Origin: JBHOQX01 sp042408595
GTDB lineage: Bacteria; Chloroflexota; Chloroflexia; Chloroflexales; Roseiflexaceae
Assembly (NCBI GenBank): GCA_042408595.1
Contig: JBHOQX010000022.1
Span: 49,765-113,764, forward strand
Direction of reading: 5' to 3'
Length of the DNA stretch: 64,000 bases
The notes under the pieces are model-generated. The model was not told where the DNA came from, ran no database searches, and was given only the letters and a program-made list of their open reading frames with translations. Shown piece by piece: positions 48,718-57,393 of this stretch (the stretch's first letter is position 1; each line of letters opens with the position of its first letter). The position numbers were made by a program, and so were the translations under genes.

Positions 48718-48757
48718 GCGGCGGATGTGGCGCGGTGGACGGCGGCCACGCCATTCG

Positions 48758-49647
48758 TCACACCGCGGCGATCCACTCGCCGCAGGTGATCGCCCTCTCC
48801 CAGCCGCTGCCGTGATCTTCGACCGACCAGCAGGCGGAGAGCATGGCATGCGCCAGGCCCCAGCCGCGGATGCGCGCCCGGTCGTACCCGAGTAGTTCGG
48901 CCAGCAGAGCGATCCGGCGTGCGGTGATGCGGCGCGCGTCCGGCCAGGCTTCCACGCCGGGCGGGTTGACCAGCAGCGGGCCGACTTCGGCGGCGGGGTC
49001 GCCGGTCAGGCCGTGCGGGTCGATCGCCCGCCAGCTGCCCCCGTCGCGCAGGATGTTCAGGTGGTGCAGGTCGCCGTGCAGCACAACCGGCGCGCCGGCC
49101 GAGGCCAGCAGCTCGGCGACCAGCGTCTCGGCTTCCTCAAACAGCGCCCGCGGCAGGGGGCCGGTCGTCCCGCCGAAGCGGGCGCGGTGCTCCGCCAGCG
49201 CTTCGTAGCGCTCCGCGAGAGTCGGCAGGGGGACGCCGGGCGGGGCGGGCCGGTGCAGCGCCCGCATCACGTCGGCGAAGACGGCGGTCGCCGCGTCGTC
49301 GTCGGCGAGCGCGGCCAGGGTCGTGCCGGGGGTGAGGCGCTCCAGCAGCAGAGCGATCGCGCCGGGGTCAGCATCGATCAGGCGAGCGGCGCCGCGGCCA
49401 TCATAGGCACGGAGGCGGCGATCTCGCGCTCGAGCATGTCGTCGCCCGGCGGCCCTAGCTTGAGCACCACAGCCGTGCCGTCCGCCTGCACGGCCGGGGC
49501 GACATAATGGTACGACAGTTCGAACGGTGGCAGGACGCGCAGCTGCCAGCGCCGCTCGCATGCGGCGATCAGGCCAGGGAGGCCGGCCAGCCACGCCGTG
49601 CCCTCTGCGCCGAACAGCGCGATGATGTTGCGGGTAAGTTCGTCCAT
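48758..49647 (-). pseudogene. Aminoglycoside 6-phosphotransferase-like kinase, split by a one-base frameshift
   Basis: Starts MDELTRNIIALFGAEGTAWL at 49647 and reads KLGPPGDDMLEREIAA in one frame; near 49410-49420 the matching continuation LRAYDGRGAARLIDADPGA is in another frame, which then runs to 48758 with the Brenner-like catalytic site VLHGDLHHLNILRDGG and IDPHGLTGDPAAEVG. Adding one base after GCCGCC restores ~297 residues of the streptomycin 6-kinase-type APH family. Without correction the product lacks the catalytic half. It may be a sequencing gap rather than true decay. Any resistance role is only family-level inference. Confidence 0.8.
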
Positions 49648-49734
49648 TGTGATGCCAGGAGCCAGGAATCGGGGTTCAGGGTTTAGGGGTCAGGTAATCT
49701 GCAATCTGCTGAGTTCGGAGTGCTGCATGATATA

Positions 49735-49775
49735 GGACGTACGCGGCCGCCCACACCTCCCCACCGCGTACGTCC
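49735..49775. repeat. Short dispersed element with GGACGTACGCGG ends
   Basis: GGACGTACGCGG (49735-49746) and its exact complement CCGCGTACGTCC (49764-49775). Its complementary strand reads ...CGCGGTGGGGAGGTGTGG, close to the left end of the longer element at 59024-59162, and both are followed by CTGGCG. Confidence 0.65.
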
Positions 49776-49823
49776 TGGCGGTTAAGCGTGATCTTCAGGA
49801 TGCGGCGTGCATCCTTTTGCACT

Positions 49824-51908
49824 TTAAACGCTGAACGCTGAACTTCGCATGGAGTTCGCTCCGAGCGCCTTGAGCAGGAAGGCGTCTTCGAAGGCGATCT
49901 CGCGCAGGTAGTCGTAGCGGCCCGAGGCCCCCCCGTGCCCGGCGGCCATGTTGGTCTTGAGCAGCAGCAGGTTGCTGTCCGTCTTTGTCGCGCGCAGCTT
50001 CGCCACGAATTTGGCCGGCTCCCAGTAAGCTACGCGCGGGTCGTTCAGCGCGCCGGTCGCCAGCAGGTGTGGGTAGGCAGTCGCGCGGATATTGTCGTAG
50101 GGCGAGTAGGAGCGCAGGTAGCGGAATTCGTCCTCGCGCGCCGGGTTGCCCCACTGCTCCCATTCGTTCACCGTCAGCGGGATGCTCGGGTCGCTCATCG
50201 AGTTGATCACATCGACGAACGGCACGCGGGCGATCACCGCGCGGAACAGGTCGGGGCGCATAGTCATACATGCGCCAACCAGCAGCCCGCCGGCGCTGAC
50301 GCCGCGGATCGCCAGCCATGCCGGGCTGGTGTAGCCCTGCGCGATCAGGTGCTCGGCGCAGGCGATGAAGTCGATGAAGGTGTTCTTTTTGCGCAACATC
50401 TTGCCATCATCGTACCAGCGACGCCCCAACTCCGCGCCGCCGCGGATGTGCCCGATCGCCACGACGAAGCCGCGGTCGAGCAGGCTCAGGCGGTTCCGGT
50501 CGAACTCCGGGTCGGAGCTGGCACCATAGGCGCCGTAGCCGATCAGCAGGCAGGGGTTGCCGCCGTCCCGCTGCAGGCCGCGCCGGTAGACCAGCGAGAT
50601 CGGCACGCGCATGCCGTCCGGCGCGGTCTCTTCGAGCCGCTCGCTGACGTACCGCGATGGGTCGTAGCCGCTGGGGATCGCGTCCTGCTTGCGCACCTCC
50701 CATGCGCCCGTGCGCATGTCGTAGTCGATCGCCGAGTCGGGCGTGACCAGCGAGCTGTAGTTGAAGCGCAGCGTATCGCTGGCGAATTCGGGGTTGGGCC
50801 CCGGCTCGATCGCATAGACCGGCTCGGGGAACGGGACATAGCGCACATGCGTCACGCCATCCGGGTCGGAGACGCGGATGCGCTGGAGCCCTCCCTCGCG
50901 CTCGAACAGCACCAGGTGGTCGCGGAAGGCTTCCACCCGGTCGATCAGCGTCGCCGGGCGCTCCGGCAGCACCTCGCGCCAGTTGGGCCGGTCGGTCGCC
51001 GTGGCCGGTGTCGCCAGCAAGCGAAAGTTCTCCGCCCCGGCGTTCGAGCGGATGAAAAAACGCTCGCCGTGGTGCTCCACGTCGTATTCCTCCCCATGCA
51101 CGCGCGGCGCGAACAGGCGCAGCGGCGCGTCCGGGTTGTCCGCCGGCAGGTAGCGTGTCTCCGTGGTGAGGGTGCTTTGGAGCATCACCAGGATGTACGC
51201 GCCGCTGCGTGTCGTGCGGACGGTGAGAAAGTAGCTGGCGTCCGGCTCTTCGTAAACCAGCGTGTCGGTCGACGGGTCGGCGCCGGCGGTGCGGCGATGC
51301 AGCCGGTAGGGGCGCTTTGCGGCGTCGAGGGTCGTGTAGAACAGCGTGCGGCTGTCGGCGGCCCAGACCAGGCCGTAGTAGGTGTTCGGCACCGCGCCGG
51401 GCAGCACCTCACCGCTTTCCAGGTCTTTCACATAAAGCGTGTAGACCTCGGCGCCGGTGGTGTCCACCGCGTAGGCCAGCCGCCGCCCGTCCGGGCTGAC
51501 TTTGAAGGCGCCGAGGCGGAAGTACACCGCGCCGGCGGCCTCGGCCAGCGCGTTCTGGTCGAGCAGCACCTCTTCGGGGGCGCCGGGCGCATCGCGGCGG
51601 CGGCAGCAGATCGGGTACTGTCGGCCCGGCTCGGTGCGGCGGTAGTACAGGTAGTCGGCCTCTTTCACCGGCGCGCTCACGTCCGCCTCGTTGAGGCGGG
51701 CGCGCATCTCGGCGAAGAGCTGTTCCTGCAGCGCAGCGGTGTCCGCCATCACCGCATCGGCGTAGTCGTTCTCGGCGCGCAGGTAGGCGAGCGTCGCCGG
51801 GTCGTCGCGGTCGCGCAGCCAGAAGTACGGGTCGTCCCAGGTCTCGCCGTGCATGGCGATCGGGTGCGGGCGGCGCGGCGCGCGGGGCGGGGTCAGTTCA
51901 GGAGCCAT
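49824..51908 (-). CDS. ptrB: Oligopeptidase B-like serine peptidase (S9A)
   Basis: 694 aa, standard length. N-terminal beta-propeller (~60-400) begins after HGETWDDPYFWLRDRDDPAT. The catalytic domain has GHIRGGAELGRRWYDDGK, nucleophile S538 in RGVSAGGLLVG (usual GGSAGG), the catalytic Asp in TGALNDPRVAYWEPAKF and His in AGHGGASGRYDYL. It cleaves short peptides after basic residues, in the cytoplasm. An upstream -10 TACAAT (51962-51967, minus) gives a ~47-nt leader. Confidence 0.94.
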   Translation of the reverse strand: MAPELTPPRAPRRPHPIAMHGETWDDPYFWLRDRDDPATLAYLRAENDYADAVMADTAALQEQLFAEMRARLNEADVSAPVKEADYLYYRRTEPGRQYPICCRRRDAPGAPEEVLLDQNALAEAAGAVYFRLGAFKVSPDGRRLAYAVDTTGAEVYTLYVKDLESGEVLPGAVPNTYYGLVWAADSRTLFYTTLDAAKRPYRLHRRTAGADPSTDTLVYEEPDASYFLTVRTTRSGAYILVMLQSTLTTETRYLPADNPDAPLRLFAPRVHGEEYDVEHHGERFFIRSNAGAENFRLLATPATATDRPNWREVLPERPATLIDRVEAFRDHLVLFEREGGLQRIRVSDPDGVTHVRYVPFPEPVYAIEPGPNPEFASDTLRFNYSSLVTPDSAIDYDMRTGAWEVRKQDAIPSGYDPSRYVSERLEETAPDGMRVPISLVYRRGLQRDGGNPCLLIGYGAYGASSDPEFDRNRLSLLDRGFVVAIGHIRGGAELGRRWYDDGKMLRKKNTFIDFIACAEHLIAQGYTSPAWLAIRGVSAGGLLVGACMTMRPDLFRAVIARVPFVDVINSMSDPSIPLTVNEWEQWGNPAREDEFRYLRSYSPYDNIRATAYPHLLATGALNDPRVAYWEPAKFVAKLRATKTDSNLLLLKTNMAAGHGGASGRYDYLREIAFEDAFLLKALGANSMRSSAFSV

Positions 51909-51961
51909 CAGCGCTCCGCTCCAGGTTGCAGCATGCGGCTCGATCGGCCTTCATCCAGGGC

Positions 51962-51967
51962 ATTGTA
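51962..51967 (-). promoter_or_regulatory. -10 (TACAAT) for the oligopeptidase gene
   Basis: Minus-strand CGGTACAAT 54 bp before ATG 51908. Confidence 0.45.
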
Positions 51968-52043
51968 CCGTATGTTGCGACGGTGGACGGTGGGTGGTTG
52001 TTTTGGGTCCGGAGGCAGGCGCCAAGGGGCAGACGGGCAGAAG

Positions 52044-52112
52044 CCAGACAGGGAGGCACAAGCGGGGGAGACGAGCCAGGAGCCTGCACGTAACACGCAA
52101 CACGCTGAACTC
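52044..52112. repeat. Dispersed intergenic repeat, copy 2 (partner at 5680-5750)
   Basis: Shares GCCAGACAGGGAG, GGGGGAGAC, GAGCCAGGAGCCTGCACG and ACACGCA with the segment upstream of the LysR gene, in the same order. Non-coding. Confidence 0.55.
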
Positions 52113-52124
52113 CGACTTCATCCC

Positions 52125-53141
52125 CTACTTCCGCTCCTCGTCCACCTCGACGCTCCAAGCGTGGACGCCCTGGGTGGTAAAGGAGAACGGGCGCATCTGC
52201 ACGCCGGCGGCGGCGAGGACGCGCTCCAGCTCCAGCCGGCGGTCGAATGGGCAGGCGAAGACCATGAAGCCGCCGCCCCCTGCGCCGGTGATCTTGCCGC
52301 CCCAGGCGCCGTGCCGCCGGGCGGTGGCGTAGATCTCCTCTACCACTGGCGGAGCGATATAGGGTGAGAACGCCTTCTTCACATCCCAGGCGTCGTGCAG
52401 CAGGCGGCCGAACTCGGCGACCTTGCCGCCGCGCAGCAGTCGCACCGCCTCGCCCACGAACGCCTTGGTCTCGTCGTGATAACGCAGCGTGTCGCCCTCC
52501 TTCAGCCGGCGCACCTGGTCCTCCACCAGGTGGTGGGTCAGCAGCCGCCGGTCGCCGATATAGCCGAGCAGCAGGCAGCTCTCCAGCTCGAGCAGCGCCG
52601 ACGGGTCGGTCAGCGCCGGCTCGACGATCACCTGCGGACCGCCGAAATGGTAGACGCACATGCCGCCGAACACCGCGGCATATTGGTCCTGCCGGCCCCC
52701 AGGGATGCCGAGATCGACCCGCTCGATGCGGTAGGCCAGCTCGGCCAGCGTATGCGGGTCGATCGTGATGTCGTTGGCGGCGGTGATGACCTTCAGCATG
52801 CTCACAACCAGCGCCGAGGACGAGCCCAGACCGCTGCCGGGCGGCACATCCGAGAACATCGTCACCTGCACGCCCTGGGCCTCAGGCATGGCGTCAAGCA
52901 CCGCCTGCGGTAGGCTCAGCCGCCCCTCCCAGCGCCCGGTCACGTTCCGGCTGACTTCCTCCAGGTCGAGCGAGCGGATGGTGATCCCCGGCTCCGCGTT
53001 CGGCTTCAGCATGCAGCGAACGTATTTATCGATCGTGCAGTTCAGCACCTTGCCGCCGTGCTCCTCGGCGTACGGGCTGACATCCGTCCCGCCGCCGAAG
53101 AACCCGATCCGCATCGGCGCTTTCGCTTTGTAGATGCGCAT
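52125..53141 (-). CDS. GHMP sugar kinase (HddA-like)
   Basis: 338 aa. GHMP motif 1 is APMRIGFFGGGTDVSPYA, motif 2 the ATP-binding VPPGSGLGSSSALVV (~100-115), motif 3 KITGAGGGGFMVF (~290). The N-terminus matches D-glycero-D-manno-heptose-7-phosphate kinases and related sugar-1-kinases used for NDP-sugar precursors, so it may feed surface polysaccharide synthesis together with the glycosyltransferases of the window. The exact sugar is not determinable. Two candidate promoters lie upstream (53159-53167 and 53228-53236). Confidence 0.9.
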   Translation of the reverse strand: MRIYKAKAPMRIGFFGGGTDVSPYAEEHGGKVLNCTIDKYVRCMLKPNAEPGITIRSLDLEEVSRNVTGRWEGRLSLPQAVLDAMPEAQGVQVTMFSDVPPGSGLGSSSALVVSMLKVITAANDITIDPHTLAELAYRIERVDLGIPGGRQDQYAAVFGGMCVYHFGGPQVIVEPALTDPSALLELESCLLLGYIGDRRLLTHHLVEDQVRRLKEGDTLRYHDETKAFVGEAVRLLRGGKVAEFGRLLHDAWDVKKAFSPYIAPPVVEEIYATARRHGAWGGKITGAGGGGFMVFACPFDRRLELERVLAAAGVQMRPFSFTTQGVHAWSVEVDEERK

Positions 53142-53227
53142 GATCCGCCTCGATCAAAAGTGTAGCAGGCAGTCGGCCAGCGCCGCGTTGCCCCGCCGCC
53201 CGCGCGCTCCAGCGCTCGCCCGGCGAG

Positions 53228-53236
53228 AGTATAGCA
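53228..53236 (-). promoter_or_regulatory. Extended -10 (TGCTATACT) for the GHMP kinase gene
   Basis: The better of two minus-strand extended -10 elements before 53141; the other is TGCTACACT at 53159-53167. Confidence 0.5.
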
Positions 53237-53262
53237 CACACCTTGACCGTCCCCCACCGCTG

Positions 53263-53271
53263 TGCTACAGT
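53263..53271 (+). promoter_or_regulatory. Promoter (TTGACC-17-TACAGT, extended) for the RlmI-like gene
   Basis: -35 TTGACC at 53243-53248, extended -10 TGCTACAGT at 53263-53271, 17-bp spacing. Confidence 0.6.
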
Positions 53272-53304
53272 AGTGCGCGATCTAACGCCCAAAAAGGCGC
53301 ACCG

Positions 53305-54495
53305 ATGGCGATTCTCACTTTGCAAGACGGCAAAGAGCGGCCCGTGCTCCAGCGCCACCCGTGGGTCTTCTCCGGGGCGGTGGCGGGGGTGCAGGGCTAT
53401 GTCGGCCGCGGCGATCTGGTCGAGGTGTATTCCGCGCATGGCGAGTGGTTGGCGCGTGGCACCTGGAGCAGCGGCTCGCAGATCCGCGCCCGCCTGTTCA
53501 CCTGGGACGCCGAGGAGGATATCGACGACGCGCTGCTGCGCCGCCGGATCGAGCAGGCGGCCGCCGCGCGCGCGGCGCTGCCGCCCGGGCTGCTCGGCGC
53601 GCCGCACGCCGCGCGGTTGGTCTTTGCTGAGGCCGACGGGCTGCCGGGGCTGATCGTGGACCGCTATGGCCCGTTTCTGGCGGTCCAGGTGCTCACGCAG
53701 GGCATGGATGTGCGCCGCGAGTTGGTGGTTCGCCTGTTGGCCGATATCCTGGCGCCGCGCGGCATCGTCGAGCGCAGCGACGCCGAGGTGCGCGAAAAGG
53801 AGCGCTTGCCGCCCGCCGAGGGGGTGCTCTGGGGCGAGCCGCCGCCGGAGCGCCTGCTGATCACCCAGCACGGGCTAGCGTTCGAGGTGGAACTCAGCGC
53901 GGGGCAGAAGACCGGTTTCTACCTCGACCAGGCGGTGAATCGTGCCCGCGTCGCCGCGTATGCCCCCGGGCGCGAGGTGCTGGACTGCTTCTGCTACACC
54001 GGCGGCTTCAGCCTGTACGCTGCCCGGGCCGGCGCGGCGCATGTCACTGCGGTGGATACAAGCGGCCCCGCGCTGGAGTTGTTGCGGGCTAACGCGGCGC
54101 GCAACGGGCTGGCTGACGCCGTCGAGCCGGTCGCGGCGGATATCTTCAAGCAACTGCGGCAGTACCGCTCCGACGGTCGCCAGTTCGACATGGTCATCCT
54201 CGACCCGCCCAAGTTCGCCCACGAGCGCGGCCAGGTCGACCGCGCGGCGCGCGGCTACAAGGACATCAACCTGATCGCCATGCAGATTCTGCGGCCCGGC
54301 GGCATCCTGGCGACCTTCTCCTGCTCCGGGCTGGTCTCCGCCGACCTGTTCCAGAAGATCGTCTTCGGCGCGGCGGTGGACGCCCGGCGCGATGTGCAGA
54401 TCCTTGAGCGGCTGGCCCAGGCGCCGGACCACCCCGTGCTGCTGACCTTCCCGGAGGGCGAGTATCTCAAGGGGCTGATCTGCCGGGTTTGCTAG
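53305..54495 (+). CDS. RlmI-like 23S rRNA (cytosine) methyltransferase, class I SAM-dependent
   Basis: 396 aa. N-terminal PUA domain (~1-75: PWVFSGAVAGVQGYVGRGDL), EEHGD-type linker (GLPGLIVDRYGPF), then the Rossmann methylase with AGQKTGFYLDQAVNR, motif I LDCFCYTGGFSLYAARAG, ILDPPKFAHER (motif IV) and FSCSGLVSADLF (motif VI with Cys). This is the RlmI/YccW arrangement for m5C formation on 23S rRNA. It is transcribed divergently from the GHMP kinase. The start was set at the ATG at 53305, where the PUA-like sequence begins. Confidence 0.92.
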   Translation: MAILTLQDGKERPVLQRHPWVFSGAVAGVQGYVGRGDLVEVYSAHGEWLARGTWSSGSQIRARLFTWDAEEDIDDALLRRRIEQAAAARAALPPGLLGAPHAARLVFAEADGLPGLIVDRYGPFLAVQVLTQGMDVRRELVVRLLADILAPRGIVERSDAEVREKERLPPAEGVLWGEPPPERLLITQHGLAFEVELSAGQKTGFYLDQAVNRARVAAYAPGREVLDCFCYTGGFSLYAARAGAAHVTAVDTSGPALELLRANAARNGLADAVEPVAADIFKQLRQYRSDGRQFDMVILDPPKFAHERGQVDRAARGYKDINLIAMQILRPGGILATFSCSGLVSADLFQKIVFGAAVDARRDVQILERLAQAPDHPVLLTFPEGEYLKGLICRVC

Positions 54496-54653
54496 CTCGA
54501 AGTGTAGCGTGCAAGGCGTAGAATGTAAAAATGCAAATGTAAAGCGTAACATGCGAGGTGCGACGTTTGTGCCTTTCCCTTGTTCTATCGACCGCGAAAC
54601 CCCGATTTCTCAACTCTGGCCTCCGAACGATAACCTTTGAACTCTGAACGTTC

Positions 54654-55850
54654 ATGAGCTTTCGCATCATCGAAGACGGCCACATCGCCAGCCCGCGCGG
54701 CTTCCGCGCGACCGGCGTATCGAGTGGGCTGAAGGAGGTGCGCGCGCGCGATCTGGCGCTGGTCTTCACGGCGAAGCCGGCGCACGCCGCGGCGGTCTTC
54801 ACCACCAGCGCGATCGTCGCCGCACCGGTGTTCTTCGACCAGGCGGTGCTGACGCACAACCACGAGCGCATCCACGCCGTATTGATCAACAGCGGCTACG
54901 CCAACACCGGCACCGGCCCGCAGGGGTTGACGAATGCGATCGAGTGCGCCAAGATCGTCGCCGACGAGCTGGAAGTGCCGCGCGACAGCGTTCTGCTGCT
55001 CAGCAGCGGGCGCGCCGGCGTGCAACTCCCGATGGACGTGATGCGCCAGGGCATCCGTCGCGCCGTCTCGGAGCTGGACAGCGGCGGCGGGCGGCGGGCG
55101 GCGCTGGCCATCCTGGACGGCGACACGCGGCCCAAGGAGCGGGCTTATGCTGTCTCGTTGCGCGGTGGGCGCGCCGGCACGCTCGCCGGCATGGCCAAGG
55201 GCGGCCGGCGAGGGGATCCGCGGCAGACGGCCACCCTCGGTGTGCTGACGACCGACCTGAGCATCGCCCCACAACTGCTGGCGCGCTCGCTGGAACTGAG
55301 CGTCGCCCGGTCGTTCGGGCGTGTCTCGCTCGACGGCGGGGCCAGTCCGAACGATAGCGTGGTGCTGCTGGCGAACGGGGCATCCGGCGCGCCGACGATC
55401 AGCGACACCGGCTGTCCGGAGTACACGGCGTGGCAGGCCGCGCTGGACGCGCTCTGCGCCGACCTGGCGCTCCAGGTCCTACGCGACGCGGCGGCGGGCG
55501 GCAAGGTGCTGCATGTTCACGTGCGTGGCGCGGCCACCGACGAGGACGCGCGCCGGCTGGCGCGGGCCGTGGCGCAGGCACCAGGCGTGCGGGCGGCGGT
55601 GGCGCGGGCGCAGCCGGAGTGGGGCGCGCTGCTCGCGGCGGTCGGCGGGAGCGGCACGGAGCTGCGGGCGGACCGGCTGGAGCTGCGGCTCGGCGCGGCC
55701 CTGGTGATGCTCGATGGGCTGCCCGCGCCATGCGAGCCGGCCCAGGCGATCCAGGCGCTCTCCGGCAGCGAGGTAGAGCTGACGGTGGATCTGCACCTGG
55801 GGATCGGCAGCGCGTCGCTGGCGACCTGCACCGCGCCGGGCGAGCCCTGA
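54654..55850 (+). CDS. argJ: ArgJ-family ornithine acetyltransferase-like protein
   Basis: 398 aa. Conserved blocks: INSGYANTGTGPQG (usual NxGxANAxTG), TATLGVLTTD with the Thr that is the autocleavage nucleophile, and VSLDGGASPNDSVVLLANG. The enzyme normally transfers acetyl between N-acetylornithine and glutamate, cyclic arginine synthesis. The C-terminus ends HLGIGSASLATCTAPGEP and lacks the usual DLTYEYVxINAxYRT tail, so catalytic competence is uncertain and an ArgJ paralogue cannot be excluded. No other arg genes are adjacent. Confidence 0.8.
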   Translation: MSFRIIEDGHIASPRGFRATGVSSGLKEVRARDLALVFTAKPAHAAAVFTTSAIVAAPVFFDQAVLTHNHERIHAVLINSGYANTGTGPQGLTNAIECAKIVADELEVPRDSVLLLSSGRAGVQLPMDVMRQGIRRAVSELDSGGGRRAALAILDGDTRPKERAYAVSLRGGRAGTLAGMAKGGRRGDPRQTATLGVLTTDLSIAPQLLARSLELSVARSFGRVSLDGGASPNDSVVLLANGASGAPTISDTGCPEYTAWQAALDALCADLALQVLRDAAAGGKVLHVHVRGAATDEDARRLARAVAQAPGVRAAVARAQPEWGALLAAVGGSGTELRADRLELRLGAALVMLDGLPAPCEPAQAIQALSGSEVELTVDLHLGIGSASLATCTAPGEP

Positions 55851-56052
55851 TCGAAGGGAATCGGCAGACGCTGGCGTTCCAGAGGTGGCGCTAGGCGGGG
55901 CCATGTATAGGGTAGGAAGTGCACATCATATGGGCCGATACCTGGGCGAGCAGCGGCTTACAAGGGCGAGCGACAAGGGCACGACATTGGCCGACCCGTT
56001 GCGACAGGCAGGATGACTCTCTGCCCGGCGCGGTACGCGCACCAGGAGGCGC

Positions 56053-56700
56053 ATGACTCAAAAACTCCCGCTCTTTCCGCTCAACACCGTGCTGTTCCCC
56101 GGCGCGCCCCTCCCGCTGCATATCTTCGAGGAGCGCTACCGGCTGATGATCGGCCGCTGTATCGAGCAGCGCGCGCCGTTCGGCGTGGTGCTGCTCCGTG
56201 AGGGGCTGGAGACCAGCACGAACGTCGCGTTTGTGCCCGTGGGGACGAGCGCTCAGATTCAGGAGGCGGTACGCCTGGACGACGGGCGCTACTACCTGGT
56301 GGCGGTCGGGCAGCGACGCTTCCGCATCCAGTATCTCCTCCAGCGGCTGCCCTACTTTGTCGCCTCCGTCGTCTATCTACCAGAGGAGGCCGGCGCCGCC
56401 GCCGCCGAGGGCGCGCAGCAGCTTCGCGCGCTCTACGGCCGCTACTGCGCCGCGATCAGCGCGGCCACCGGGGCGCGGGTGGAGGATGAGCCGCTACCCG
56501 GCGATGTCGTTGAGCTGACCTACTGGATGGCCCACCGCCTGCAGGTCGTGAACGCCCAGAAGCAGCGCTGGCTGGAGGCGGATGTCGCCACCCGGCTGCG
56601 CGAGATGGTCGCGGCGCTGCGCGGCGAGCTGGCGCTGCTGCCGGACGCCGGGCCCGGGCCGCGCGACACCGGGCTGGCCGGACCGACGTCGTTGAACTGA
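56053..56700 (+). CDS. Stand-alone Lon N-terminal (LAN) domain protein
   Basis: 215 aa. Begins LPLFPLNTVLFPGAPLPLHIFEERYR, the start of the Lon substrate-binding domain, and continues with YYLVAVGQRRFRI. No ATPase or protease domain follows. Such proteins may act as adaptors or unfoldase-independent substrate binders. AGGAGG precedes the ATG. The orphan antitoxin gene follows within 16 bp. Confidence 0.9.
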   Translation: MTQKLPLFPLNTVLFPGAPLPLHIFEERYRLMIGRCIEQRAPFGVVLLREGLETSTNVAFVPVGTSAQIQEAVRLDDGRYYLVAVGQRRFRIQYLLQRLPYFVASVVYLPEEAGAAAAEGAQQLRALYGRYCAAISAATGARVEDEPLPGDVVELTYWMAHRLQVVNAQKQRWLEADVATRLREMVAALRGELALLPDAGPGPRDTGLAGPTSLN

Positions 56701-56716
56701 GGGCGGAGATGCGACC

Positions 56717-56992
56717 ATGCAGATCGTGTCTGCTGCCGATATGAAAGACAACCTGAGCGCCTCCATCAAGTCGAGCGCCGAAGAGCTTGTCGTGATCACC
56801 CGCAACTGCAGGCCGGTCGTGGTACGGTTGCCGATACACGACGACGCGCTGAAGCGCCTGGCGCTGACACACTCGCGGTGCGTCCCGACGGTGCCGCGCG
56901 AGGTGTGCGCGCAACGACGCGTCGCAGGCGGCATCTCTCACGATGAGCTCTGGCGCGATAGTGCAGACGCTAGCCACGCTGACAACCCATGA
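56717..56992 (+). CDS. Orphan Phd/YefM-type antitoxin-like protein
   Basis: 91 aa. Residues 1-52 (MQIVSAADMKDNLSASIKSS...LVVITRNCRPVVVRLP) have the Phd/YefM DNA-binding fold; the C-terminal part (VAGGISHDELWR) resembles the toxin-binding tail of that family. No toxin gene follows: the next gene is DUF503, whose ATG overlaps this stop codon (ATGA). It may be a repurposed regulator of the small operon LAN - Phd - DUF503. Confidence 0.78.
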   Translation: MQIVSAADMKDNLSASIKSSAEELVVITRNCRPVVVRLPIHDDALKRLALTHSRCVPTVPREVCAQRRVAGGISHDELWRDSADASHADNP

Positions 56993-57273
56993 TCATCGGA
57001 ACCTGCCGCATCAGCCTGTACCTGCCGGGCGCCCACTCGCTGAAGGAGAAACGCAGCGTCGTCAAGTCGGTCCTGGCGCGGCTCCGCAACGAGTTCAACG
57101 TCTCCACCGCCGAGGTGGACGCACAGGAGGCGCACCAGCGCGCCGTGATCGGCGTGGCCTGCGTCTCCGCCTCGGGCGACTACTGCCGCGGCCAGCTTGA
57201 GGCCGTCGTCCGCTGGGTCGAGGAGAACCGCCCCGACGCGCCCGTGTTGGAGTATGAGATCGAGTTGCTGTAA
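56989..57273 (+). CDS. DUF503 protein
   Basis: 94 aa, typical DUF503: MIIGTCRISLYLPGAHSLKEKR and VVKSVLARLRNEFNVSTAEVD, beta-alpha-beta ferredoxin-like fold. In other genomes it neighbours rbfA and translation genes; the function is unknown. Start and upstream stop overlap by 4 nt. Confidence 0.92.
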   Translation: MIIGTCRISLYLPGAHSLKEKRSVVKSVLARLRNEFNVSTAEVDAQEAHQRAVIGVACVSASGDYCRGQLEAVVRWVEENRPDAPVLEYEIELL

Positions 57274-57299
57274 TGGAGTGCGGAGTGCGAAGTGTAAAA

Positions 57300-57386
57300 T
57301 GGAAGGTGGAAAATGCAACGTTCAGAGCGCAAATGTAAACGTTCCACTCTTCATTTTCCATTTTCCACTTTCCACTTTCCACTTTG
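57300..57386. repeat. TTCCACTTT tandem repeats and complementary stem between genes
   Basis: TTTTCCATTTTCCACTTTCCACTTTCC-type array at 57354-57385, with AAATGGAAGGTGGAAAATG near 57296-57313 able to pair with it. It occupies most of the gap between DUF503 and the AAA gene, is non-coding, and would form an imperfect hairpin. Confidence 0.6.
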
Positions 57387-57393
57387 AACTCCA

